From the NCBI RefSeq assembly GCF_000383955.1, contig NZ_KB913013.1, forward strand, positions 3,801,694 through 3,865,693: DNA of 64,000 nt, read 5' to 3'. Below are positions 53,118-61,885 of the stretch, one piece after another. Position 1 is the stretch's first letter; each line of letters begins with the position of its first letter. The translations under genes were made by a program, and so were the position numbers. The DNA is from Rudanella lutea DSM 19387 (GTDB taxonomy: Bacteria > Bacteroidota > Bacteroidia > Cytophagales > Spirosomataceae). Below the pieces are notes generated by a model. The model worked only from the letters and a program-made list of their open reading frames with translations. It was not told the DNA's origin and searched no databases.

Positions 53118-55994
53118 TTACCGGCTCAGGTACAGATTCCGCTCCGAGTACACTTTCAGGAAGAAATCGTCGTGCAGGTCGTCGATGAAATAGATGCCTT
53201 CACCGGTCGATTTCATTTCGGGCCCAAGCTCCTTGTTTACGTTCGGAAACTTGTTGAACGAGAATACCGGAATCTTGATGGCGTAGCCTTTCTTCACCGG
53301 CTTGAAGTCGAAATCGGTCACCTTGTTGGCACCCAGCATCACCTTCGTCGCGTAGTTAACGTATGGCTCCTGATAAGCCTTGCAAATGAACGGCACCGTC
53401 CGGCTGGCGCGCGGGTTGGCTTCGATTACATACACCTTCTCGTCTTTGATGGCAAACTGAATGTTGATCAGACCAACCGTTTTCAGTGCCACGGCGATTT
53501 TCCGGGTGTACTCTTCAATCTGGCCTATGACGGCTTCGCTCAGGTCGAATGGCGGCAGCAGGGCATACGAGTCGCCGGAGTGAATACCCGCCGGTTCGAT
53601 GTGCTCCATAATCCCGATGATGTACACGTTTTCACCATCGCAGATGGCGTCGGCTTCGGCCTCAATCGCGTTTTCGAGGAAGTGGTCGAGCAGGATGTTG
53701 TTGTCTGGAATGTCCGACAGAATCTTCATCACGTGCTGCTCCAGCTCCGTTTCGTTGATCACGATCTTCATCGACTGCCCGCCGAGTACGTAGCTGGGGC
53801 GTACCAGCAACGGGAAGCCGAGGTCGCGTGAGAGTTCGATTGCGGCTTCTGACTCGCGCACCGTACCGAATTTCGGATACGGAATGTCGAGTTTGCGGAG
53901 CATGTCGGAGAACAGGCCCCGGTCTTCGGCCAGGTCGAGGGCTTCCCAGCTCGTACCGATAATCTTGATGCCGTAGCGGGTCAGTTTTTCGGCCATCTTG
54001 AGGGCCGTCTGGCCACCCAGCTGCACAATCACGCCTTCGGGCTGCTCGTGCATGATGATGGCGTGTACGTGCTCCCAGAACACCGGCTCGAAGTACAGCT
54101 TATCGGCCACGTCGGGGTCGGTCGAAACGGTTTCGGGGTTACAGTTGATCATGATCGTTTCGTAACCCGCTTCTTTAGCGGCCAGCACCCCGTGTACGCA
54201 CGAGTAGTCGAACTCGATACCCTGCCCGATGCGGTTGGGGCCGGAGCCCAGAATAACCACTTTCTTGCGGTTTGAACGGATCGACTCGTTGCCGGGCAGG
54301 TCCGATACCGGCTCGGGGCGGTCCTGCGTGATGGGCAACTGGTTGTTAAACGTCGAGTAATAGTACGGCGTTTTGGCCTCAAACTCAGCCGCGCAGGTAT
54401 CCACGCACTTGTACACCCGCCGGATGTTGTGATCCTGACGGTACTGGTAAATCTTGCTTTCTTTTACCTGCAGGAGGTGCGCCAGCTGCCGGTCGGCATA
54501 GCCTTTCTGCTTGGCCGTGCGGATGAGTTCGGCCGGCACATCGTCCAGGTCGTACTGCTCAATCTCGCGCTCCAGCTCAATCAGTTCTTCAATCTGGTGC
54601 AGGAACCAGGGGTCAATTTTGGTCAGTTGCCGAATCGTGCGGAACGACATCCCGGCCTTAAACGCATCGTAGATATGGAACAACCGGTTCCAGCTGGGGT
54701 GCGCCAGGCTTTGCTTGAGGGCGTTGATGTCGGTCAGTTCGCGGCCGTCGGCACCCAGACCGTTGCGCCGGATTTCGAGCGACTGACACGCCTTCTGCAA
54801 CGCTTCCTGGAAGTTGCGGCCAATACCCATGGTCTCGCCTACCGACTTCATTTGCAGACCGAGCGAACGGTCGGCACCCGGAAACTTATCGAAGTTCCAG
54901 CGGGGTACTTTCACGATCACGTAGTCGATAGCAGGCTCAAAAAACGCCGACGTCGTGCCCGTAATCGGGTTGATCAGTTCGTCGAGGTTGTAGCCGATTG
55001 CCATTTTGGCGGCAATCTTGGCAATGGGGTAACCCGTTGCTTTGGAGGCTAGTGCCGACGACCGGCTCACCCGTGGGTTCACCTCGATCACGATGATATC
55101 GTCGGTTTCGGGATTTACCGAGAACTGAATGTTACAGCCACCGGCAAACTGCCCAATGCCGTTCATCACCTTGATGGCGAGGTCGCGCATTTTCTGGTAC
55201 AGCGTATCGGGCAGGGTCATGGCCGGGGCCACCGTGATAGAGTCGCCGGTGTGAATGCCCATCGGGTCGAAGTTCTCGATCGAGCAGACGATGATAAAGT
55301 TGCCGTTACCGTCGCGCAGCAGCTCCAGCTCATATTCTTTCCAGCCCATTACGCTTTGCTCTACCAGTACCTCGTGTACGGGCGACGCGTGCAGACCGTT
55401 GGTCAGGGCTTTGTCGAATTCTTCGGGCGTGTTAACGAAACCCCCGCCGGTACCACCGAGCGTAAATGAGGGCCGGATCACGAGCGGGAAGCCAATCTCC
55501 TGGGCAATCTCTTTACCCTCCAGAAACGAGCGGGCCGTACGGCCTTTGCAAACGCCCGCGTCGAGCTGAAGCATCAGCAGGCGGAATTTCTCGCGGTCTT
55601 CGGTCGTCTCAATCGCTTTGATATCGACCCCGATAATTTGTACGTTGTACTTTTCCCAGACACCCGCCTTATCGCAGTCGATGGCGAGGTTGAGAGCCGT
55701 TTGGCCACCCATGGTAGGCAGTACGGCGTCAATGGGCTTGCCCATCTGCCGGTGCTTTTCCAGAATCTCGACAATCGATTTTTTCTCCAGCGGCTTCAGG
55801 TACACATAGTCAGCGTTGATCGGGTCGGTCATGATCGTCGCCGGGTTGGAGTTGATCAGGGCCACTTCGATGCCTTCCTCGCGGATAGAACGGGCGGCTT
55901 GGGAGCCAGAGTAGTCAAACTCACAGGCCTGACCGATGATGATGGGGCCAGAGCCGATGATAAGTACCGAGCGGATGTTGGCGTTTTTGGGCAT
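53118..55994 (-). CDS. carB: Carbamoyl-phosphate synthase large subunit, without MGS domain
   Basis: Makes carbamoyl phosphate from bicarbonate, ammonia and two ATP for pyrimidines and arginine. The 958-residue protein has both ATP-grasp halves: SGPIIIGQACEFDYSGSQ and TLGGTGGGFVNTPEEF in the first; GSGPNRIGQGIEFDYSCVHG and IEANPRASRTVPFICK in the second, with the oligomerisation domain between. It ends soon after KSTGEGIYFIDDLHDDFFLKVY, so the C-terminal methylglyoxal-synthase-like allosteric domain (about 130 residues in E. coli) is missing. The start is ATG 55994; the longer frame runs into octamer repeats. Confidence 0.96.
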   Translation of the reverse strand: MPKNANIRSVLIIGSGPIIIGQACEFDYSGSQAARSIREEGIEVALINSNPATIMTDPINADYVYLKPLEKKSIVEILEKHRQMGKPIDAVLPTMGGQTALNLAIDCDKAGVWEKYNVQIIGVDIKAIETTEDREKFRLLMLQLDAGVCKGRTARSFLEGKEIAQEIGFPLVIRPSFTLGGTGGGFVNTPEEFDKALTNGLHASPVHEVLVEQSVMGWKEYELELLRDGNGNFIIVCSIENFDPMGIHTGDSITVAPAMTLPDTLYQKMRDLAIKVMNGIGQFAGGCNIQFSVNPETDDIIVIEVNPRVSRSSALASKATGYPIAKIAAKMAIGYNLDELINPITGTTSAFFEPAIDYVIVKVPRWNFDKFPGADRSLGLQMKSVGETMGIGRNFQEALQKACQSLEIRRNGLGADGRELTDINALKQSLAHPSWNRLFHIYDAFKAGMSFRTIRQLTKIDPWFLHQIEELIELEREIEQYDLDDVPAELIRTAKQKGYADRQLAHLLQVKESKIYQYRQDHNIRRVYKCVDTCAAEFEAKTPYYYSTFNNQLPITQDRPEPVSDLPGNESIRSNRKKVVILGSGPNRIGQGIEFDYSCVHGVLAAKEAGYETIMINCNPETVSTDPDVADKLYFEPVFWEHVHAIIMHEQPEGVIVQLGGQTALKMAEKLTRYGIKIIGTSWEALDLAEDRGLFSDMLRKLDIPYPKFGTVRESEAAIELSRDLGFPLLVRPSYVLGGQSMKIVINETELEQHVMKILSDIPDNNILLDHFLENAIEAEADAICDGENVYIIGIMEHIEPAGIHSGDSYALLPPFDLSEAVIGQIEEYTRKIAVALKTVGLINIQFAIKDEKVYVIEANPRASRTVPFICKAYQEPYVNYATKVMLGANKVTDFDFKPVKKGYAIKIPVFSFNKFPNVNKELGPEMKSTGEGIYFIDDLHDDFFLKVYSERNLYLSR

Positions 55995-56015
55995 TTCTGA
56001 GCGGGGTAATAAAAC

Positions 56016-56047
56016 GGTCCGGCGGTCCGGCGATCCGGCGCTCCGGA
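56016..56047 (+). repeat. Four tandem octamers GGTCCGGC
   Basis: GGTCCGGC-GGTCCGGC-GATCCGGC-GCTCCGGA, 22 bp upstream of the carB start. Same period and degeneracy as the palindrome arms elsewhere, but no inverted partner is found nearby. Confidence 0.85.
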
Positions 56048-56160
56048 ATGTGCAAAGCAAACTGGGCAAAGTATCTTTTTGGCCGTCTACGCTGGGAAGC
56101 GTAAGGCCAAAAATCCCGCAAAATTAGGGGTTAAACCGCATACCTTAATACAGTTGCGTA

Positions 56161-56188
56161 GTTTATAGTTTGTGGTTTATGGTTTTTT
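56161..56188 (+). repeat. Single arm of GTTTxxx heptamers
   Basis: GTTTATA-GTTTGTG-GTTTATG-GTTTTTT. Same family as the leuC-leuD palindrome but without an inverted partner here. Confidence 0.75.
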
Positions 56189-56259
56189 GAGAGGAGATTC
56201 GGGGTAAGTATTTAATTATTAGGGTGTTATCCGGCTTCGGGTAAAAAGAAATCCAACTA

Positions 56260-56414
56260 GCACGCGAATGACACGGATGGATGTGAATTGGCACGCGGAT
56301 GGCGCAGATTAGGCGAATCGTCGCGGATTGATATTCCCAATGTGGTCAGTGTTTCTGGAAATAGCCAGTACCGGGGTCTGCGTTCATCTGCCTAATCCGT
56401 GTCATCCGCGTGCC
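56260..56414 (+). repeat. Nonamer-based palindrome (CACGCGGAT family)
   Basis: Left part 56260-56330 and right part 56371-56414 are complementary. GGCACGCGGAT at 56290-56300 pairs with ATCCGCGTGCC at 56404-56414, and the next 25 nt agree with substitutions. The unit is a degenerate 9-10 nt repeat ending in GGAT or GAAT. Confidence 0.85.
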
Positions 56415-56531
56415 AAAAAGACACCGTCAGGAGGCTGTATGTTTTACCCATACTGAGAGAAGGAAAGGGCGCACTGAGTCAAAAAACCGCAAATACCTAC
56501 CTTGTAGAAACCATCACGTTCGACAAACGGA

Positions 56532-56539
56532 TACTTTTG
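56532..56539 (+). promoter_or_regulatory. -7 element TACTTTTG of first lipoprotein gene
   Basis: Exact TAnnTTTG match, 20 bp before the ATG at 56560. The -33 box is not clear. Confidence 0.45.
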
Positions 56540-56559
56540 TCGATAAACGAAGTTTGTTC

Positions 56560-57996
56560 ATGCAGCACATCCACCCGCGAAAAGGATATCTGGTTAGTTT
56601 GGTGCTGAGTCTGTTGATCGGGCTGGGCGGTTGTGGCGACGATGTTGAAACGGTGTTTCCGGCCCCGATTCTGCCCGGCGGTGGGTTCAACCCTCCGCCC
56701 GTGATACCGGCTCCACAGCGCATTTTTCTGGAAAATAGTCAGATAAAAGTGGGTATCGACCTCAACGCGGGCGGTGCCATCACCTACCTAGCCGATGCGC
56801 TCACGGGCGTCAACATGGTCAATAACTACGATCTGGGCCGGCAGCTTCAGACCAGTCTTTATTCCGGGCCGGTGCCCTTTGAAGAAGCCGGCAACCGGCC
56901 TATACCCCAATGGATTGGCCTCGGCTGGAACCCCGTGCAAACGGGCGATATGTACAACAACCCCTCGCAGGTGGTCTCGTACCGTAAAGACAGCACCAAC
57001 CGGCTCTATGTAAAAACCAGCCCGCTCATTTGGCCCCTTCGCAACCGCCCTGCCGAGTGCCAGATGGAGCATTGGCTCGAACTCCGGGGAAATGTGATTC
57101 GTGTGCGTAGCCGCACCCAGCTCTCCCGACCCGACACCACGCAGTATCAGGCCCGTACGCAGGAGGCCCCCTGTATGCACCTCAATGCGCCGTATTACCG
57201 GGTTATCACGTACACCGGCGATAAACCGTTTACCAACGATGCCCTGTTTGAGTTCAACGCTCCGCACGCCATTACCGAACGGTATGCTACCGAAAACTGG
57301 GCCGCTCTGGTCGACAAAAACAGCTGGGGTGTGGGTATTTACCGGCGCAACGAATTTCGGTTCATTTCGGGCTTTTTCGGGGCTACCGGCGTTGGTGGCG
57401 AACGCGACGGGGATACCGGCTATCTCACGGCTATTCCGTTTCAGGTGATGGATCACAACGGCGTGTTTGAGTTTGAGTACGACCTGATTGTGGGTTCGGT
57501 GGAGCGCATTCGGCAGTATGTGTATAGCCAGCCCCGACCCGATACCGGCCCCAATTTCCGCTTCACCACCAACCGGCAGGGCTGGCATTACTACAATACC
57601 CGCGATACCGGCTGGCCCATTCGCAACGAGTTGTCGGTACAGTGGGGCCGCACCGATCCGACCCTGCCCAGCTTTGCCATCAAGTCGCCCAAGGGATTCT
57701 GGCGGGCGGCCGACGTGCGCCGGATTGTGCTCGAAGCTGCGTTTACCACCTCGTCCAAAACCGCCCGGCTCAACTGGCGCAAACCCGGCGATCAGGAGTT
57801 TGAAGTGCTCCGAAGCGGTGGGGTCGATTTTCCGATCATTGGCGATGGGCAGTTTCGTACCTATACCATTGATCTGAGCCGCGCGCCCGGCTGGGATGGT
57901 ATCATTTACCAGATTCAACTAGAAGCGACACCGGGCGCGGATGCCTCTGCCAGCGAGCGCGGCAGTCGGCTGCGGTTGCGGAGTGTAAGCCAGTAA
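56560..57996 (+). CDS. Secreted lipoprotein of unknown family, paralogue 1
   Basis: A 478-residue lipoprotein: signal LVSLVLSLLIGLGGCGDD with a lipobox Cys, a Pro/Gly linker (PAPILPGGGFNPPPVIPAPQ), then a beta-rich globular part. Repeated landmarks shared with the next gene are DLGRQLQTSLYSGP, LGWNPVQTGDMYNNPSQV, MEHWL, NFRFT-RQGWHYYNT and WDGIIYQIQLEATPG. The fold may be a carbohydrate-binding or mutarotase-like sandwich, but I do not recognise a named family. An earlier in-frame start at 56410 would bury the signal. Probably cell-surface exposed. Confidence 0.8.
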   Translation: MQHIHPRKGYLVSLVLSLLIGLGGCGDDVETVFPAPILPGGGFNPPPVIPAPQRIFLENSQIKVGIDLNAGGAITYLADALTGVNMVNNYDLGRQLQTSLYSGPVPFEEAGNRPIPQWIGLGWNPVQTGDMYNNPSQVVSYRKDSTNRLYVKTSPLIWPLRNRPAECQMEHWLELRGNVIRVRSRTQLSRPDTTQYQARTQEAPCMHLNAPYYRVITYTGDKPFTNDALFEFNAPHAITERYATENWAALVDKNSWGVGIYRRNEFRFISGFFGATGVGGERDGDTGYLTAIPFQVMDHNGVFEFEYDLIVGSVERIRQYVYSQPRPDTGPNFRFTTNRQGWHYYNTRDTGWPIRNELSVQWGRTDPTLPSFAIKSPKGFWRAADVRRIVLEAAFTTSSKTARLNWRKPGDQEFEVLRSGGVDFPIIGDGQFRTYTIDLSRAPGWDGIIYQIQLEATPGADASASERGSRLRLRSVSQ

Positions 57997-58009
57997 TCTA
58001 CCCTTTTTG

Positions 58010-58017
58010 TATCTTTG
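58010..58017 (+). promoter_or_regulatory. TATCTTTG -7 element touching the start codon
   Basis: TATCTTTGTCTATG: the element ends 3 bp before the ATG of the second lipoprotein gene, so a transcript from here would be leaderless. It may be fortuitous, as the gene could also be read from the promoter of the first paralogue. Confidence 0.35.
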
Positions 58018-58020
58018 TCT

Positions 58021-59586
58021 ATGCGCCTTTTCTATCCATACCTGTTGTTGCTACTGGCCGGGCTGGCTTCCTGCAAGCCCAGTGTCGAAACGTTTTACCC
58101 CATCGGTACCACCCCGCCCGGCAGCACCACCGGTGGCGGCTCGGTCACACAGCCCGGTGGCGGCTCAACCTCAACAGGAACAACCCCTCCGCAAACAGGG
58201 CAACCGCCCATTAATGTACCCGGCGGGGGAGGTGGCAACTCGGGCTCGGGATGGACCTCGGTGTTTAATCCCAATCTGCCCGCCCCGCCCGCAGCGCCGG
58301 GGGTGCCACGTCTGGTGATCCTGAGCAATGCCAAAGTGCGGGTGGGTGTCGATCTGGTGGCCGGTGGCGCCATTACGTTTCTGACCGATGGCCCGCGCGG
58401 CACCAACATGATCAATAACTTCGATCTGGGGCGGCAACTCCAGACGAGTCTCTACTCGGGCCCGATTCCGTACGTGCAGAATGGCAAACAGCCCGCTTTT
58501 GTCTGGCGAAACCTCGGCTGGAACCCCGTACAAACCGGTGATATGCACAACAACCCGGCGCAGGTAATCGGCTATCAGCAGCTCGATAGTAACCGGATTT
58601 ATGTGAAGACGATCCCGCTGGTGTGGCCCTTGTTCAACGAGCCCGCCGAGTGCGTTATGGAGCATTGGCTCACCCTGCGCGACAATGTGGTGCATGTTCG
58701 GAGCCGCACGCAGGTAAACCGTCGCGACACCACGCAGTACGAAGCCCGCGCGCAGGAGGTGCCTTGTGCCTACCTCAACGCCCCTCTCAATCAGATTGTG
58801 ACCTACACGGGCGCACAGCCTTTTACCAACGCACCGGTTGTGAATCTCTCGGCCGAAAAGGATATGGCGGTGCGGCAGGCTACCGAAAACTGGACGGCCC
58901 TGCTCGACAAAAACGGGCGTGGCCTGGGCTTGCACGTGCCCAATCAGTTCCGGTTTGTGACGGGCTTTCTGGGCTCTTCGAGTACCGGCACCGAATTCGA
59001 CGACCCCACGAGCTACCAGGCGGCCACCCCGCTGGTGGTCATGGACCATAACACCGTGTACGAGTATGAGTACAACCTGATTATCGGCACGGTGACCGAT
59101 ATTCGGGCGTTTGTGTACGCGCAGCCCCGGCCCGAAACCAAACCGAATTTCCGGTTCACCAACAGTCGGCAGGGCTGGCACTATTACAATACGACCGATG
59201 CCGGCTGGCCTATTCAGAACGAGCTGGTGGTGCGCTGGAGCCGGGCCGACCTGAGCAAAAGCGCGTTCAGCCTGAAGAGCCCGCGCGTGTTTTGGCGAGC
59301 CGCCGACCTCAATAAAATCTACGTTCAGGCCGCCTTCACAACCGCAGCTCGTACGGCCCGCTTCAACTGGCTCAAGCCGGGCGATGGCGATTTTGTGGGT
59401 ACCCCCGACCGGGTGGTTGACTTTCCGATCATCGGCGATGGGCAGATGCGTACCTACGAAATTGACCTGACTAACCGCAGCGGTTGGGATGGCCTCATCT
59501 ACCAGATTCAGCTCGAAGCCACACCGGGGCAGGAGGGACCCAACGACAAAATCAGGCTCCGGTCGGTAACGGCCGAGCGGCCTTAG
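58021..59586 (+). CDS. Secreted lipoprotein of unknown family, paralogue 2
   Basis: A 521-residue paralogue of the preceding gene, clearly similar over the whole globular part (DLGRQLQTSLYSGP, LGWNPVQTGDMHNNPAQV, RQGWHYYNTTDAGWPIQNEL). Signal LLLLLAGLASCKPS with lipobox Cys. The linker is longer, with Gly/Thr/Pro repeats (TTGGGSVTQPGGGSTSTGTT). The 24 bp gap and same orientation point to a tandem duplication and a shared operon. Function unknown; surface exposure is likely from the linker. Confidence 0.8.
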   Translation: MRLFYPYLLLLLAGLASCKPSVETFYPIGTTPPGSTTGGGSVTQPGGGSTSTGTTPPQTGQPPINVPGGGGGNSGSGWTSVFNPNLPAPPAAPGVPRLVILSNAKVRVGVDLVAGGAITFLTDGPRGTNMINNFDLGRQLQTSLYSGPIPYVQNGKQPAFVWRNLGWNPVQTGDMHNNPAQVIGYQQLDSNRIYVKTIPLVWPLFNEPAECVMEHWLTLRDNVVHVRSRTQVNRRDTTQYEARAQEVPCAYLNAPLNQIVTYTGAQPFTNAPVVNLSAEKDMAVRQATENWTALLDKNGRGLGLHVPNQFRFVTGFLGSSSTGTEFDDPTSYQAATPLVVMDHNTVYEYEYNLIIGTVTDIRAFVYAQPRPETKPNFRFTNSRQGWHYYNTTDAGWPIQNELVVRWSRADLSKSAFSLKSPRVFWRAADLNKIYVQAAFTTAARTARFNWLKPGDGDFVGTPDRVVDFPIIGDGQMRTYEIDLTNRSGWDGLIYQIQLEATPGQEGPNDKIRLRSVTAERP

Positions 59587-59615
59587 TGCATACCCAAAAC
59601 CACCTACACTGTACC

Positions 59616-61127
59616 ATGACTGTTCCTGCCCGGCCTGCTATGGCCTTCGACGAATACCGCCAATACGATGCTACGGCCCTGGCCGAGCTGGTTCGGCGCA
59701 ACGAAGTAACCCCGGCCGAACTCCTCGAAACGGCCATTGCCCGTGCCGAAGCGGTAAACCCCCAACTGAACGCCATTGTAACACCGCTGTACGACAAGGG
59801 CCGTGAAATGGCTACCCAACTGCCGGGTGTCGGGCCGTTTCGGGGGGTGCCGTTTTTGCTCAAAGACCTCGAACTCGAATGGGCGGGCGTACCGCTCAAG
59901 TCGGGCTGTGCGGGGTATCAGAACTACGTGCCCCAAACCGATAGCGAAGCCGTGACCCGCATGAAGCAGGCCGGTCTGGTGCTGTTTGGTAAAACCAACA
60001 CCCCTGAGTTTGGCCTTACGCCCTACACCGAGTCTAAACTGTACGGCCCGGCCCGTAATCCGTGGAGCCCGGCCCACTCGCCGGGCGGTAGCAGCGGGGG
60101 CTCGGCCGTGGCAGTCTCGGCGGGTATTGTACCGATGGCGTCGGCGAGCGACGGGGGCGGCTCCATCCGGATTCCGGCGAGTAGCTGCGGCCTGTTTGGC
60201 ATGAAGCCCTCCCGTGGGCGGGTGCCCCTTGGCCCGGCCAATGGCGAAATGTGGTCGGGAGCTGTGGTGAACCATGCCGTGACCCGCTCCGTGCGCGACA
60301 GTGCGGCCCTGCTCGATGCCCTGAGCGGACCCATGACGGGCGACCCCTATTTTTTGCCCAATCCCGAACGGCCCTTTGCCGAAGAGGCCACCCGCGAGCC
60401 CGGTCAACTGCGTATTGGCTTCTCGACCGAGGCCCTGATTCCGTCGCAGCCCACACATCCCGAATGCGTCAGGGCGGTGCAGGATGCCGCCAAACTGCTC
60501 GAAAGCCTGGGGCATCAGGTCGAGGAGATCAAGTTGCCGTACAGCAAGAGTATTCTGACGGAGGCCTTTTTTACGATGGTGGTGAGCGAAACGGGCGCTA
60601 CCCTGCGCGAACTGGCCAACTACCTCGGGCGGCCCGTCCGTCGCGACGATGTGGAGCTGAACACCTGGGCCATTGCACGTATGGCCGAAGGGTTTTCGGC
60701 GGTCGATTACGCGTTTCAGAAACGACGCTGGAACGAGCTGACCCGCAGTATGGGCCTGCTACACGACCGGTTCGATGTGGTGCTGACCCCTACACTGCCC
60801 CGGCCCCCTATTGAAATTGGTTTGTTTCAGAACACGGCCGCCGAAAACCGGATGATTCGGCTCGTGGATACGTTGGGTGGCCTGAAACGGCTCAAAGGCA
60901 GCAAGATTATGGACGAGCTTGCCGAAAAATCGCTTGGCTACATCAGCTTTACCGGTATTGCCAACATGACCGGGCAACCGTCGATGTCGGTGCCCCTGCA
61001 CTGGTCGGCAGATGGCTTGCCGGTTGGGACTATGTTTACGGCCATGCTCGGCGATGAGGCTACGCTATTCCGGCTGGCCGGGCAGCTCGAAAAGGCGCAA
61101 CCCTGGTTCGAGAAGGTACCGTCCTAA
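59616..61127 (+). CDS. Amidase signature family amidohydrolase
   Basis: A 503-residue amidase. The Ser-cisSer-Lys triad is visible: VPFLLKDLELEWAG (Lys), SPGGSSGGSAVAVSAG (cis-Ser) and ASDGGGSIRIPASSCG (nucleophile Ser). C-terminal ISFTGIANMTGQPSMSVPL closes the fold. It hydrolyses a carboxylic amide; the long insert with PVRRDDVELNTW is typical of 6-aminohexanoate-hydrolase-like members, but GatA and others share the core, so the substrate is open. No GatB or GatC gene is nearby, which argues against a tRNA amidotransferase role. No signal peptide. Confidence 0.9.
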   Translation: MTVPARPAMAFDEYRQYDATALAELVRRNEVTPAELLETAIARAEAVNPQLNAIVTPLYDKGREMATQLPGVGPFRGVPFLLKDLELEWAGVPLKSGCAGYQNYVPQTDSEAVTRMKQAGLVLFGKTNTPEFGLTPYTESKLYGPARNPWSPAHSPGGSSGGSAVAVSAGIVPMASASDGGGSIRIPASSCGLFGMKPSRGRVPLGPANGEMWSGAVVNHAVTRSVRDSAALLDALSGPMTGDPYFLPNPERPFAEEATREPGQLRIGFSTEALIPSQPTHPECVRAVQDAAKLLESLGHQVEEIKLPYSKSILTEAFFTMVVSETGATLRELANYLGRPVRRDDVELNTWAIARMAEGFSAVDYAFQKRRWNELTRSMGLLHDRFDVVLTPTLPRPPIEIGLFQNTAAENRMIRLVDTLGGLKRLKGSKIMDELAEKSLGYISFTGIANMTGQPSMSVPLHWSADGLPVGTMFTAMLGDEATLFRLAGQLEKAQPWFEKVPS

Positions 61128-61132
61128 AAAAC

Positions 61133-61170
61133 AACACCCCGGTTCGCGTTGGCGGGCCGGGGTGTTTAAA
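61133..61170 (+). terminator. Terminator after amidase gene
   Basis: AACACCCCGG (61133-61142) pairs with CCGGGGTGTT (61157-61166), 14 nt loop, weak T run after. Confidence 0.8.
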
Positions 61171-61224
61171 AGGAAAGGAAGATAGGAATAGGGCACCTAA
61201 TTGTTTTACCTCACTGTTTTGGGT

Positions 61225-61256
61225 TGGGCGCAACCGTGTTTTACCGGTTGCGCCCA
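61225..61256 (-). terminator. Terminator of secreted paralogue gene
   Basis: TGGGCGCAACCG (61225-61236) and its exact complement (61245-61256), 8 nt loop, just after the stop codon at 61263 on the minus strand. Confidence 0.8.
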
Positions 61257-61262
61257 CATTCG

Positions 61263-61679
61263 TTATTGAATACTCAGTTGACGAGTTGCTTGCTGCTCGG
61301 GCGACTTCAGCGTAAACGAGTACTCACCTACTTTTTCTTTACCCATAATCCGAACCTGATACACACCATCGGGCAGTTGCTCAATGTTGAATTTCATGCT
61401 GTAGGCACCCGCCTGCTTGCTCACAAATTGCTCGGCCATCACGCGGCCTTCGCCATTCGTAAACTGGACACGCAACATTTCGCCGGCTGGCTTTTCAACG
61501 TTTACGCTCAGGGCCCGGCCTGCGTTGACGGCAAAGGCGGCATGGCGCACGGTGGTGATGGCATTGTTGTCGCGTTTGATGGGCCGGGCTTCAACGGCAC
61601 TAGCCGAGACAAACAAAAGGGCACAAAAAGCAACGAAAAGGGACAGGCCTAAAAGGATGGATTTAATGACAGTTTTCAT
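61263..61679 (-). CDS. Small secreted beta-sandwich protein, paralogue A
   Basis: A 138-residue exported protein with a hydrophobic signal (ILLGLSLFVAFCALLFVSASA). The mature part has an Ig-like strand order ending FNIEQLPDGVYQVRIMGKEKVGEYSFTL, similar in pattern to type IX secretion tail domains but lacking a preceding cargo domain. A related gene lies 206 bp upstream on the same strand. Function unknown. Confidence 0.75.
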   Translation of the reverse strand: MKTVIKSILLGLSLFVAFCALLFVSASAVEARPIKRDNNAITTVRHAAFAVNAGRALSVNVEKPAGEMLRVQFTNGEGRVMAEQFVSKQAGAYSMKFNIEQLPDGVYQVRIMGKEKVGEYSFTLKSPEQQATRQLSIQ

Positions 61680-61885
61680 ACTTGTACTCCGGGGAGTGGT
61701 TCAAAAGTTTTTGTTGTGTTGTTGTTCGCTTTGAACACTGCAAAGTTGTGACAGTCAGTGCTATTGTTGAAAACGATAATGCGTCAAGCGGTAAAAGCGA
61801 CGGCTGAATGGTCTAAAAAAACCGTTGAACTGTCGAAAATCAGGATGGCATTTAACGGGTTTTTAACCCTTTTCCCTCCCCTCGT

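Larger units (their letters stand above)
55995..56559. other. 565 bp intergenic region with three repeat families
   Basis: No gene recognised. It contains tandem octamers at 56016-56047, heptamers at 56161-56188, a nonamer palindrome at 56260-56414, and the promoter of the lipoprotein gene at 56532. Confidence 0.85.

Noticed and set aside
53090-53125. Tandem 14 bp repeat TTACCGGGTAACGC just after carB
   Set aside because: Only two and a half copies; too little to assign a role.
56410-56559. 50-residue extension of lipoprotein 1
   Set aside because: It would place basic sequence before the SPII signal; the start at 56560 gives a proper lipoprotein.
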